Assembly: GCA_018242525.1 (NCBI GenBank)
Contig: JAFEBS010000011.1
Coordinates: 1-64,000, forward strand
From: Planctomycetota bacterium
Lineage (GTDB): Bacteria > Planctomycetota > Planctomycetia > Planctomycetales > Planctomycetaceae
DNA: 64,000 nucleotides
Direction: 5' to 3'
The notes under the pieces were generated by a model. That model worked only from the letters and a program-made list of their open reading frames with translations, was not told where the DNA came from and made no database searches. Positions 9,901-18,500 of the stretch are shown here, one piece after another. A program made the position numbers and the translations under genes. Numbering within the stretch: position 1 is the stretch's first letter; each line of letters opens with the position of its first letter.

Positions 9901-11024
9901 ATCGACCAATCTCGGGCGTGACAGTTTCGATGAGAGCCCGCCTGGTGGATCACCAGCGCGAGTATCCGCCCGGAACCCCGGCATTCAATCATCAGTTTGT
10001 CGAGTACTTGGACGACAGAACTGCCACGACGGACGCGAACGGTCAATACGCGTTTCCTTCCACACCGAATCGGATTCAACTGGAAGTCGATTACACTCGG
10101 CCCGGTGAAACTGAAAGCGCCGCATTCCACCGACTCTGGCTCGAACCAGGAGAAAACCGTCCCAAGCAATTGATTCGACTGGCGCCTTCCCGCTCCGAAG
10201 CAAATCAATCCCCGCCGCCGCTGGAGCCAAGGATCGCCGACACTTTGCAAAACTGTCGTGTGACAGGAATCAACGCCCTGGTGATCGTCACCGGCGGAGG
10301 CGACCTGGTTGCTCCATTCGTTGCCAGGCATGTACTTGATGAGGACGACAATGAGGAACTGGCCGACGTTTACTATTACCTGCCGCGAACGGTTGACGGT
10401 CCGGAAGCGGCCGTGCTGCCGGATCGAAAGCAGTACTTTGAAACTCACAAGTGGCCGTTTCCCGCAACGGATTCTATTTTTCTGGTTGCCATGAATGGTG
10501 CCGGAACGGAATTGGGGCGTCTGTCACTGGACGTCACAGATCAGCAACTTGCCGCCAGTCGCGTGATTTCGTTCCTCAAGACGCATCGGCCCGAACAACG
10601 GAACGCGAAACTCGGGTTCGAGGCGGCACTGGTCGAGGCCCGGAAAACGGGGCGTCGAGTGTGGGTGTGCGCGGGCGGAACGCGCTGTGCCCCATGCTAT
10701 TCGCTGTCGCGCTGGTTTGATGCCCAACAGGAACTTTTGTCCAGGGATTTTGTCCTGTTCAAGTTCGATGCCTCGAACGACTTGAATGGCTATGAACTCA
10801 GTGTCGCGCTGAAATTTGATGCCCACGGCATCCCGTGCCATGCCATCCTGGATGCTGATGGGAAGGAACTGATCAACAGCATCGGCCCGATCGGAAACGT
10901 CGGCAGTCCCGTGGGCAGCGTGGAAGGCCAGCGTCATCTCAAAAAGATGCTGCAGGCAACCGCTCAAAAGCTCTCGTCCGACGGGATCGAATCCCTGGTT
11001 CGCAGCCTGGACAGGAAGCCGTAA
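6984..11024 (+). CDS. M56 (BlaR1/MecR1-like) membrane peptidase fused to regulatory-domain repeats and a C-terminal thioredoxin domain
   Basis: The 1346-residue protein is far longer than BlaR1 (about 600). Residues 1-330: hydrophobic helices and an M56 zinc-peptidase core with FAHELAHVRRRD (His259-Glu260, His263), followed by FHPVSWLVRRRLAQLAELACDQ, which supplies the third ligand. A further helix (LFGIPAAIMMVAVHPMAA) ends the membrane part. Residues about 400-1080: tandem beta-rich modules that look like carboxypeptidase-regulatory/Ig-like folds (repeated 'V.D....P..GV.V' and 'T.D.G.' turns). Residues about 1190-1330: a thioredoxin-like domain with Cys1235-Ala-Pro-Cys1238 and the cis-Pro region AHGIPCHAILDADGKEL. 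I chose the ATG at 6984; a GTG at 6945 is possible. It probably cleaves the preceding BlaI repressor on receiving a signal outside the cell. Confidence 0.88.
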   Translation: MLEQLSTQMVLILLEATIKATLMVGVVMLILVVFRRISVHAQHRIWTIVLVTLLLLPLPGLAGIYWSLPLSVWPSDSGIATANGEHTGPDLSSSSPMGLATDVQRRGPAEIDHLAIRSRQSHSGHAFDIDEMSSKSEVAVEKSFDDTAATSVPFAASHFESVDLRSDTRWPSLFVFGTMVWSIGVGLMLVRLLMAVVHVRRMKQSSLPVAESTFPANVIVRESGQIDSPVVLGCWRTCILLPRNWRDWSLAKRSAVFAHELAHVRRRDPQIGLFAELAVVLFWFHPVSWLVRRRLAQLAELACDQSAAVAIGDRVAYARHLVEIAAAIRPRVRFPLGTAMARKSVIVKRVHVLLDETAELTERITGRSSALIRLFGIPAAIMMVAVHPMAAPSQDQPVASQPPGLRPAKSKLVHLQPRVQVDGPILTIRGTILRPDGSVAKDAVLEQSGPGDVVSATIRDGQYEIRSTGTLLNPPSILCRNPSGSLQSLIQVGGYTLRSDCQTAKTITLAPTKIIRVKVTDEQKIVDSAHVQVEAGSFKYLATTGTDGVAELRIPQQESVFLMSAWTDDHRIGGMHVARKPTREKFGYEFEVEVSSSPPVRVRVVDAQQKPLENVPVEFVAVDGEHGELFVGNNPTSSQTTDVHGDAVFNWVPKWAGERGYFTIADGSPWRRVGDGAARKLTDGLYEFQVAPSRSPERIVVESQLLGVTSDVSGMLVEFWSFEGEEEDTCDVIYSRCDSQGRFSARLLPDSEYGVYVNDRQWVSNSWEGIVVSKDGGIQKPELKLTKGTDIEVLVTRGSNEEPLKNAWLAFESDPDALHGRRFWGRTDEHGRFTAPVLAGTLKIRAGDGDWESTRIIEVVDDEPVKVQVHRKYTVKQTISGRLILPTGVSADLSKTTVKIAGMDGESSDSTTVRPDATGNFTAGIMASRFSILASSEDGKLFGSEILDLTDKTLEVSMFPTVPFVGQVVGPDDRPISGVTVSMRARLVDHQREYPPGTPAFNHQFVEYLDDRTATTDANGQYAFPSTPNRIQLEVDYTRPGETESAAFHRLWLEPGENRPKQLIRLAPSRSEANQSPPPLEPRIADTLQNCRVTGINALVIVTGGGDLVAPFVARHVLDEDDNEELADVYYYLPRTVDGPEAAVLPDRKQYFETHKWPFPATDSIFLVAMNGAGTELGRLSLDVTDQQLAASRVISFLKTHRPEQRNAKLGFEAALVEARKTGRRVWVCAGGTRCAPCYSLSRWFDAQQELLSRDFVLFKFDASNDLNGYELSVALKFDAHGIPCHAILDADGKELINSIGPIGNVGSPVGSVEGQRHLKKMLQATAQKLSSDGIESLVRSLDRKP

Positions 11025-11048
11025 GCATGTGACGTCGCTGTTCCTGGT

Positions 11049-11113
11049 AGCCGAATTCGTGAGAATTCGGAGCGTTTGGTAGCTGTGCCCGAAGTCTCAC
11101 GACTTCGGCTACG
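11049..11113. repeat. palindromic intergenic repeat, family A
   Basis: GTAGCCGAATTCGTGAGAA on the left and CGAAGTCTCACGACTTCGGC on the right form two nested hairpin-capable half-sites in inverted orientation. The unit lies between the M56 fusion gene and the convergent PQQ-like gene. A diverged copy is at 541-622. Confidence 0.7.
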
Positions 11114-11138
11114 ATGACTCGCAACCGCCGTGCCTGCG

Positions 11139-12350
11139 CTACTGCTTCGCGATCTTCCACAACGTCGTGTCGCTGCGAATATAGATCGCCCCGTTGGACA
11201 CGGCGGGAGTACACAGGAACGTTTCACCAAGATCGTTGGAAGACACCAGTTCGCCGCCTTCGTCGCCCGGCTTCACGACCTGCCCCACCCCCTTTTCGTT
11301 GAAGAAATACAGCAACCCACCCGCGGCAACCGGTGTACCGCTGAAGGGACCGGTCAGACGCAGCTTCCATTTTTCTTCGCCAGTTTTGATGTCGGCGGCC
11401 AGCAACACGCCCGCTCCGTTGACGGTGTACAGACGCCCGTCATACGCCAGCGGACTTGCCGTGGCCGGGCCCAGCTTGGCTCCCTTCCAGACGATCTCCA
11501 GATTGGCACTCCCCAATGGCGGACGCACGGCAGTGATTCCGTTGGAGGGAATGTAAACGATGCCGTCGGCAATCACCGACGAAGGAATGGTCGAAGCTCC
11601 CTGGTCGTATGACCAGACAGTCTTGCCGGTCATCGGCTGCACGGCGGCGATTCCCGCCGACGACTGCAGGAGTACCAGATCTTCATCCTGGCCGGACGAC
11701 TTGGTCAGCGTGACGGCGGATGTCCAGTTCGCGCGTTTCGGTCGTTCGATCGTCCAGCGGGAAAGGCCGGTCGCAAGGTCGACTCCGGTGGCCAGCGATT
11801 GACTGTCGTTTTCCACCTGGGCGACGAGCGTTTCGCCCACCACGATTGGTGACGACGCCATTCCCAGGCTGTTGCTTACATTTGGGTGATCGAATGTCAG
11901 ACCGCGAAACCATTGCAGGTTTCCGTCGAGATCGAGGCAGATCAAATCGTTACTGGAAAACAACGCGAAGACCCTCTCGCCGTCGCTTGCTGGAGACGGG
12001 GCGGCGTTGCAGATCTTCGGAAACGTCATCGTCCGCCCTGTCGCAGTGAACTGGCGTTCCCACCGTATGCCGCCGTCTGCCGCGTTCAGACAAATTACGT
12101 GCAGGCGATCCTGCCGGAAGCCGCTGGAACAGGTCACGAATACGCGATCGCCGACCACGATCGGGGAACTCAATCCGCGTCCGGGGAGTGCCGTCTTCCA
12201 GGCGATGTTTTCTGTTGCGGACCAGGTCGTTGGCAGATTCTTGTCCGGGGAGACGGACGTGCTGTCGTTCCCGCGAAACTGTCGCCAATCTTCGCCGTAA
12301 GTGGCCGAGGTCAACAAACACGCAGCCAGGCTGAATATCGTCAATCGCAT
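11139..12350 (-). CDS. PQQ-binding-like beta-propeller repeat protein, exported
   Basis: The 403-residue protein has a signal peptide (MRLTIFSLAACLLTSATYG) followed by the planctomycetal opening EDWRQFRGNDSTSVS. Blade repeats follow, with recurring patterns such as SSPIVVGDRVFVTC, ICLNAADGGIRWERQF, ICLDLDGNLQWFRG, GVDLATGLSRWTIERP and AADIKTGEEKWKLRL. The fold is that of PQQ-dependent dehydrogenases/BamB, but no catalytic PQQ ligands are evident. It is best described as an exported beta-propeller of unknown role, possibly a scaffold or binding protein. It is transcribed after the exported protein at 12481-13662, separated from it by a strong inverted repeat. Confidence 0.88.
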   Translation of the reverse strand: MRLTIFSLAACLLTSATYGEDWRQFRGNDSTSVSPDKNLPTTWSATENIAWKTALPGRGLSSPIVVGDRVFVTCSSGFRQDRLHVICLNAADGGIRWERQFTATGRTMTFPKICNAAPSPASDGERVFALFSSNDLICLDLDGNLQWFRGLTFDHPNVSNSLGMASSPIVVGETLVAQVENDSQSLATGVDLATGLSRWTIERPKRANWTSAVTLTKSSGQDEDLVLLQSSAGIAAVQPMTGKTVWSYDQGASTIPSSVIADGIVYIPSNGITAVRPPLGSANLEIVWKGAKLGPATASPLAYDGRLYTVNGAGVLLAADIKTGEEKWKLRLTGPFSGTPVAAGGLLYFFNEKGVGQVVKPGDEGGELVSSNDLGETFLCTPAVSNGAIYIRSDTTLWKIAKQ

Positions 12351-12390
12351 TGTGCGAATCCTTCGGTGGAGACCATTGGAGACCAGGGGT

Positions 12391-12460
12391 CAAAGTTCAA
12401 TTTTCGCGATCTGTGAACAATCTGGGTGGTAAGTCGGTGGCTCGCGAAAATTGAACTTTG
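12391..12460. repeat. 19-bp perfect inverted repeat with 32-base loop, family D
   Basis: Arms CAAAGTTCAATTTTCGCGA (12391-12409) and its exact complement (12442-12460) flank a 32-base centre. The arms are markedly AT-richer than their surroundings. It lies between two co-directional genes and could be a non-autonomous mobile element or a transcription attenuator. Confidence 0.75.
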
Positions 12461-12480
12461 AACCACCCGACCCCGATCAC

Positions 12481-13662
12481 TCAGCGATCCACGCGCGACG
12501 TTGTCGCGGCCGGACTCGGCAGAATGGCAGCACCTGTCGAATCACACACACGGATCTGGTACTTGTAATCCTGAGCCCAGTCGTCCGTCTGCTCATTCTG
12601 GCAGATCTTGAGTAGAATCGTATTGTTGCCCGGACGCAGTTTGGCTTTGACGCGGTACTGATCCAACTGAGTTCCGCGATGGTATTCGTCGCGACCGAAC
12701 ACCAGTTCGCCGTTCACCCACAGTTTCCATGCATTCGGTGTTCCCAGCCGGATATCGACGGAGCGGGCCTTGTCGGTCATGAAGGTTGTGTAGGCATACA
12801 TCGCAGCCCCCTTGTAGGGGGAAGTCTGCTTGGCGACGTTGAAGACGCCATATTCGTCACTGGTGGCCAGCTTTTGCCAAGTGACTTCACCGAGTTTTCC
12901 TTCGTATTTCGCGGCCAGGTCGACTCCCTTTTCGGGAGGATAGGCGACGTTGAAGCCCTTCATTCCAGTGTTGTCGAACGGGCCGGCCAGGTACCATTCC
13001 GTCAGGAATCCGAAATGCTTTTGCAGGTCGACCTGCTCTTTCATTTCACGCAGTGGAGTGACGATCGACTTGACCTGATCGTCGTCCACTGCTCCCGCCA
13101 GCGCTTCGCGATACAGCTTGATCGACTGTTTCTGATTGCTGGCTTCCTGGGCCGCCGCGGCCGCCTTGATCAGCCGTTGGACGGCATCGCGACGAAACTC
13201 GGGACTGGCATCACGCAACATGCCAGGAATCAGTCGGTCACTGGCGGAGGGATCCACCTTGATCAGCCACTCGTACGCCAAACGACGGGCTTCCGCATTT
13301 TGAGCGGTATCTTTGACAAATGCTTCCAGTTTGTCGGTCGGCAGTAGGTTTGATGCCTTCAACTGTCGATCGGCGACGGAGTCAAACGCTCCACGCAACC
13401 AGTTCACGGCCAGCGGGCTGGCATCGTCAAAGGCCTTGAGCAGGGGGACCAGAGTTTCCGCGGATCCGTGTGACAACTCTTTGACAGCCGCGATGGCGGC
13501 AGGATGGCCTGCTCCCTCGGGGCCAACGGCTCGAATTGACTTGATGTTGTCCTCGAACGAGGCGGCTGAACAGGCAGCAGTCAATCGAACCAGTACCAGG
13601 CCGGTGGCAACAGCCAGCGTGGCGGGGCGTCGGACTGCGTGAAGGAATCCATGGCACTTCAT
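12481..13662 (-). CDS. exported hypothetical protein: HEAT-like N-terminus, galactose-binding-like C-terminus
   Basis: The 393-residue product starts with a signal peptide (ATLAVATGLVLVRLTAACSAA). Residues about 30-210 are helical pairs suggestive of HEAT/ARM repeats (VKELSHGSAETLVPLLKAF, RLAYEWLIKVDPSASDRLIP). Residues about 225-385 look like a jelly-roll carbohydrate-binding module: WYLAGPFDNTGMKGFNVAYPPE, WKLWVNGELVFGRDEYHRG, KLRPGNNTILLKICQNE. This C-terminal pattern recurs in planctomycetal proteins that carry a 'PA14/galactose-binding-like' fold. The ATG at 13662 has AGGAG about ten bases upstream, favouring it over the ATG at 13683. The role is unknown, perhaps sugar or surface binding. 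It is likely co-transcribed with the PQQ-like gene. Confidence 0.75.
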   Translation of the reverse strand: MKCHGFLHAVRRPATLAVATGLVLVRLTAACSAASFEDNIKSIRAVGPEGAGHPAAIAAVKELSHGSAETLVPLLKAFDDASPLAVNWLRGAFDSVADRQLKASNLLPTDKLEAFVKDTAQNAEARRLAYEWLIKVDPSASDRLIPGMLRDASPEFRRDAVQRLIKAAAAAQEASNQKQSIKLYREALAGAVDDDQVKSIVTPLREMKEQVDLQKHFGFLTEWYLAGPFDNTGMKGFNVAYPPEKGVDLAAKYEGKLGEVTWQKLATSDEYGVFNVAKQTSPYKGAAMYAYTTFMTDKARSVDIRLGTPNAWKLWVNGELVFGRDEYHRGTQLDQYRVKAKLRPGNNTILLKICQNEQTDDWAQDYKYQIRVCDSTGAAILPSPAATTSRVDR

Positions 13663-13897
13663 TGCAACGCATCTCCTGGACAAACGGCACTCGACCCGGT
13701 CAGGTGCCGGATCCGCGGAAGGTGATTGTAACCGCGGACTTTGACGATTGGAAAACGTCGAGCGAAAATCCGTGTCGGGTCCACCAGCAACCGTTGTCTG
13801 TTTACGTTTCGCAGGCAGGCCCAGAGACTGTTAGAATCTTAGCTTGAACCCATCATCACCGCTGCAGGCGATCCCGTAGAAACGTAAGTGAGAGCAG

Positions 13898-14317
13898 ATG
13901 AAACTGGATGAATTGATTGCCGAGTTGAGCGAACTGGAACCGGATGAAAAGCTGGAGTGGCTGGTGGAGTTTGCGGACCAGCTTCCCGAGCTTTCCGCCG
14001 GAAGGGCGGGTGCACCGTTTCCAGAGACTTGCCTGGTGCGTGAATGTCAGACTCCGGTGTATTTGTGGGTCGATCAGCAGGACGGACGGGTGCGTCTGGA
14101 AGCCGATGTCCCGCGGAAATCACCGACCGTTCGCGGACTTGTCGCGCTCCTCGTGGTGGGGTTGGATGGAGAACCTGTTTCCGTGGTCCAGAATCTACCG
14201 GATGATCTGTCTTCGATGCTCGGGCTGAATGCAGCGTTGGGAATGACTCGGCAACAGGGGTTTCGGGGGGTGGTCGCCCGGCTCAAGCAGGCTGTACGGG
14301 CAGGGACTGCCGATTGA
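13898..14317 (+). CDS. sufE: SufE family sulfur-transfer protein
   Basis: The 139-residue cytosolic protein matches SufE/YgdK: an N-terminal helix (MKLDELIAELSELEPDEKLEWLVEFADQLPEL), the acceptor-cysteine loop CLVRECQTPVYLW with catalytic Cys50, a beta segment (GRVRLEADVPRKSPTVRGLVALLVVGLDG) and the closing LGLNAALGMTRQQGFRGVVARLK. SufE accepts persulfide sulfur from the cysteine desulfurase SufS and passes it on for iron-sulfur cluster assembly. No other suf gene is nearby, so it is an orphan here. A GAGAGCAG site sits just upstream of the ATG. Confidence 0.93.
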   Translation: MKLDELIAELSELEPDEKLEWLVEFADQLPELSAGRAGAPFPETCLVRECQTPVYLWVDQQDGRVRLEADVPRKSPTVRGLVALLVVGLDGEPVSVVQNLPDDLSSMLGLNAALGMTRQQGFRGVVARLKQAVRAGTAD

Positions 14318-14727
14318 GGCTCCAAGTTCTTGTTCTCAGGAAAATTAAGAAATTCCTCTCCCATTCAAAAATTTCTTCGGTATGCTATGCACTTAATCCT
14401 CCAGTTTTCCGCCGGGGCGGGAATTGTGGGGCTCCTGCCCGTGATCTCGACCTGAATTGACTTGCCAGACGTAAACTCGATCCGCGTGATGCCGAATTCT
14501 CCGGTTTTTCACTTGATAACTGTGATACTTCGGCCGACTCCGCGATGCGAATAGCGTGTTCTGCATGTCTTGGATCCCTTCCTGATCAACCACGTGGTTG
14601 AAACGGTGGAGATCGTCCCAGCGGATCCATCGTTCCCGTTCAAGCGGAGCGGCCTTCCGGGATAGGTCAGTGTCACGGGCCGTGAATTGATCTTGGAAAT
14701 GTGATTGATGAAGGGAATTCGCAAGTG
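14318..14727. other. intergenic, no gene recognised
   Basis: This is 410 bases between sufE and the DUF309 gene. The short frames on both strands do not look like protein. No clear promoter, RNA gene or repeat was identified. Confidence 0.5.
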
Positions 14728-15291
14728 ATGATGGAAGCAACGATTGAAGCCGTCCGGCTCCTGCCGTCGACTGATCTGCCGGGTTACACGTTCGTTCCCG
14801 GCTCTGATACTCCACACCCGATCCGTGACCCTCGGGGCCATAGCTATCAGCGTAAGTCCCCGCCACCGCGGATGTTGACGCCGAACAACTGGGCCGAAAA
14901 CCGTCATTACCTGCTGGCACTCGATTTCTTCAACCATGGTTTCTACTGGGAAGCTCACGAAGAGTGGGAGCGTCTGTGGCGAGCCTCCGGCCCAGATACC
15001 CCCGTCGGTAAGTTTCTGAAGGGGCTGGTGAAACTGTCCGCTGCCGGGGTGAAAGTACGTGAAAACAGCATTCACGGCGTCCGTCGTCATGCGGCCTCGG
15101 CCGGTGAAGTCTTTGCCGATGTTGCTGCCGAAGTCGGCACGGAATACTTCTGTGGACTGGAATTCACCCTGTTGCAGTTTGCCGCCGACCGCGCGGCCCA
15201 GATTTCGTACAAAGAACGGATCAGCTCCCCGCACAAGCCAAGTCGGGTGTTCCCGTTCGTCCTGCAGACAGAGCCAATGCCGCTCGCATAA
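14728..15291 (+). CDS. DUF309 domain-containing protein
   Basis: The 187-residue soluble protein has the DUF309 core at about residues 55-150: [31 protein letters not shown]. It includes the conserved FN.G.YWEAHE.WE motif (His70, Glu75, His77, Glu78) that in this all-helical family forms a buried polar site, then [19 protein letters not shown]. The family's biochemical function is unknown. The ATG at 14728 is preceded by GGGA ten bases upstream; an in-frame ATG at 14701 is less likely. A strong terminator follows the stop codon. Confidence 0.85.
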   Translation: MMEATIEAVRLLPSTDLPGYTFVPGSDTPHPIRDPRGHSYQRKSPPPRMLTPNNWAENRHYLLALDFFNHGFYWEAHEEWERLWRASGPDTPVGKFLKGLVKLSAAGVKVRENSIHGVRRHAASAGEVFADVAAEVGTEYFCGLEFTLLQFAADRAAQISYKERISSPHKPSRVFPFVLQTEPMPLA

Positions 15292-15319
15292 TGCGAGAAT
15301 CATGAAGACCGATTCAGTG

Positions 15320-15348
15320 CGGCGGGGATCTCCCCGCCGTTCTTTTTT
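15320..15348 (+). terminator. intrinsic terminator after the DUF309 gene
   Basis: A perfect 8-bp GC stem, CGGCGGGG (15320-15327) / CCCCGCCG (15332-15339), has a 4-base loop and is followed directly by TTCTTTTTT. Confidence 0.9.
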
Positions 15349-15596
15349 GGGGGGGCCGGGGTCTGGCATTTCGGAAATTCTGAAATGGTTGATCAAGAAT
15401 CCTGGCCACTTGCGTCAGTAGTGCCAGGCAATTCCGATATTCCGAAGTGCCTGATCCCAGGTCGTATTTTGCGGTTCGGCGAGGCCAGTACCATAAAACA
15501 CGACCTGACGGTCCAGTTGGCGACATCAATGAAATCGGATATGATTGGGGCACCACATTTGATCTTCAGCCTGAGTCGCCATCGAGGGAATTGACG
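15349..15596. other. intergenic leader of the first cytochrome gene
   Basis: The stretch holds a small imperfect dyad (CATTTCGGAAATTCTGAAATG, split across 15367-15387) and no credible reading frame. It probably contains the promoter for the gene at 15597, but I could not pick a convincing -35/-10 pair. Confidence 0.35.
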
Positions 15597-18500
15597 ATGC
15601 GTGTTATCCGGACCATACGGAAGTGGGTTATCTGGCAACTGCCCCTCATCGCCGCGGCGTTATTCTCTCTGCCAGTCGCGCAGGCACAAGATGCGGCGAT
15701 CGCGGCCTTGGGATCAAAATACAAATCCGACATCCTGCCGCTGCTGTCGAAGTACTGTCATGAGTGTCATTCCGCAAAACTAATGGAAGCGGATATCGAC
15801 CTGACCACATTCACCAGCCTCGCGGAGGTCCGCAAGCATTCGGAAATCTGGCAGAAGGCGGGCGAGATGCTCGACAGTGCCCAGATGCCTCCCAAAGATG
15901 CGCAGCAGCCTTCCGATGTCGAGCGTAAGGCCTTGCAACAATGGGTGCGCGGCTACCTGACATTCGAAGCCAATGCCAGTTCCGGTGATCCCGGTCGAGT
16001 CGTCCTGCGTCGATTGAGTAACGCGGAATACACTTATACATTGCGGGATCTGACCGGTGTCGATTCGCTCTCACCAGCGACGGAGTTTCCGATTGACGGT
16101 GCGGCGGGCGAAGGGTTCACGAACACCGGCAACGCCCTGGTGATGTCTCCAGCACTCATTACGAAGTACCTGGATGCCGCCAAACTGGTGACTCAACACG
16201 CCGTGCTGCTACCAGATGGCATCCGGTTTTCGCCCTCAGACAACCCCGGAGACTGGACCAACGAAATCCTGGCGAAGATTCGCGACCTGTATCGCCGGAA
16301 TTCCGATTCTGGCGGGGCTTCGCGAGTGAATCTGCAGGGAATCGTGTTTGATACCAACGACGGTGGACGTCTGGCGGTCGAAAAGTATCTGGCGGCGACA
16401 TTGGCCGACCGCGAAGAGCTAACCGCGGGTCGCAAGACCATTGCCGCCGTGGCCAGGGAACGAGATCTAAATGCCAAGTATCTGGGAATCCTCTGGGACG
16501 CGCTGCACGATCAGAAGCCCTCGTTATTGCTGGATCAAGTCAGAAATCGCTGGAAAGCCGCAAAGCCGGATCAGGCAGACGCATTGGCCGCGGAAATCGG
16601 AATGTGGCAGAAGGGACTGTGGAAGTTCTCCAGCGTCGGTCACATCGGCAAAGTCGGCGGACCGAAAGCCTGGCAGGAACCGGTGACTCCACTGGTTCCG
16701 CGACAGGAAATCCGTCTGAAGCTGCCCGCCACTGATCAGAAGGAAATCCTCGTCTATCTGGCCGCCGGGGACGCTGGTGACGGAAACGAACATGACTTTG
16801 TCATTTGGGAACAACCCCGTCTGGTGGCACCTGGTCGCCCCGATCTTTTGCTGCGGGATGTTCGCAATGTCTATGGCCAACTGGTGACTCGGCGGGAGCG
16901 AATCCTGGCAACGGTCTCCCAGTGTCTGGCGGCAGCCGCCGAAGCAGGTGCATCGGAAACACCCCTGGAATTGCCGGCCCTGGCTCAGAAGAACCAGGTC
17001 GAGCCAGAGTTGCTGGGAGCCTGGCTCGATTACCTGGGGATCGGGACTGGCAGCGCGGTCACAATTGATTCGCATTTGAAGGAAAAGAACACCAGTGCCA
17101 GCGGCTACGACTTCATCAAAGGCTGGGGCCCACCCGCGACGCCAAACGTTTCCGCCAATTCGTCGGATCAGCATGTCCGTATCCCGGGCAACATGAAGCC
17201 GCACAGCATCGCCATGCATCCATTCCCAACATTGAATGTCGTGGCAGGTTGGCGCAGCCCGGTCGCGGGCAGCTTCAAAGTCGACGCCAGGGTTCAACAT
17301 GCTCATCCGGAATGTGGCAACGGAGTCACCTGGTCGCTGGAAGTTCGCCGCGGTAACACTCGACAGCGCCTGGCGACAGGAGTTTCGCAGGGGCCGAAAG
17401 AGATTTCCGTCGGTCCTTTCGAAAACTTGTCGATCAAGGCGGGAGACGTGGTTTCGCTCGTGATCGGTCCCCGTGATGCCAACCATTCGTGTGATTTGAC
17501 TGCCGTGGACCTGACGCTCTCCCTGGCCGACAAGCAGTGGAATCTGGCACGTGATGTTTCGCCGGATATCCTTGCTGGAAACCCGCATTCCGACAGTTTT
17601 GGAAACGCCGGGGTCTGGCACTTCTACACGGAGCCAGTCACGAGCAATGTGGGACCTGTCATTCCGCCCGGTTCACTGCTGGCGAAGTGGCAAGCGGCGG
17701 CCAATCCGCAGGACAAGCAGCGTCTGGCTGGAGAAATCCAGGCGCTGCTGTCCGGACAGCCTCCTGAAACGAAAGAAAGCCCGGACGCGGTCCTACACCA
17801 GCAATTGTCGTCGCTGAACGGACCGCTGTTCGGCCAGTTCCTGAAGAACTGGCTCGCCAGTCCCACGGGTACCGTCGCGATTGCTCCGAAATCAGGACCG
17901 GACAAATTCGCAGCCACGATCGGTCTCGACCCCGCCCTGTTCGGCAAGCATCCCGATGGTTCGGCAATTGATCCGGCCAACCTGGGGGCCAAGGCTCCGG
18001 CCGTGATCGAAGTTCGACTTCCTGCGGATCTGGTTGCCGGATGTGAACTGGTCACCACCGGTCGTCTGGATCCGAAGTCGGGCGCGGAAGGAAGCACGCA
18101 ACTGACCATACTGACTGCCAGGCCCGAAGGCGCGCTGGGACTGTTCCCGACGGCTGTCTCAGAAACCGCCGGCAGCGGACCGTGGACATCCAATAACCGA
18201 GGCGTCTCGTACGCGACGCCGATCCTCGTCAACGATGGCAGCGAAGCCCGGAAGCGGATCGAAGCCGCCATGGATGACTTCCGCAAGCTGTTTCCATCGG
18301 CTCTCAGCTACACCAAGATCGTTCCCGTCGATGAGGTCGTCACGCTGACGTTGTATTACCGGGAAGACCACGAACTCGTCCGGTTAATGCTCAGCGACAG
18401 CGAACAACAGCAATTGAACAAGCTGTGGGATGAACTGCATTACGTCAGTCGCGATGCGCTCACGCTCGTGGACGCCTATGCTCAATTGATGGAGTACGCG

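Noticed and set aside
16524..17621. Minus-strand 365-codon frame
   Set aside because: Lies wholly inside the DUF1592-type gene on the other strand and reads as non-protein.
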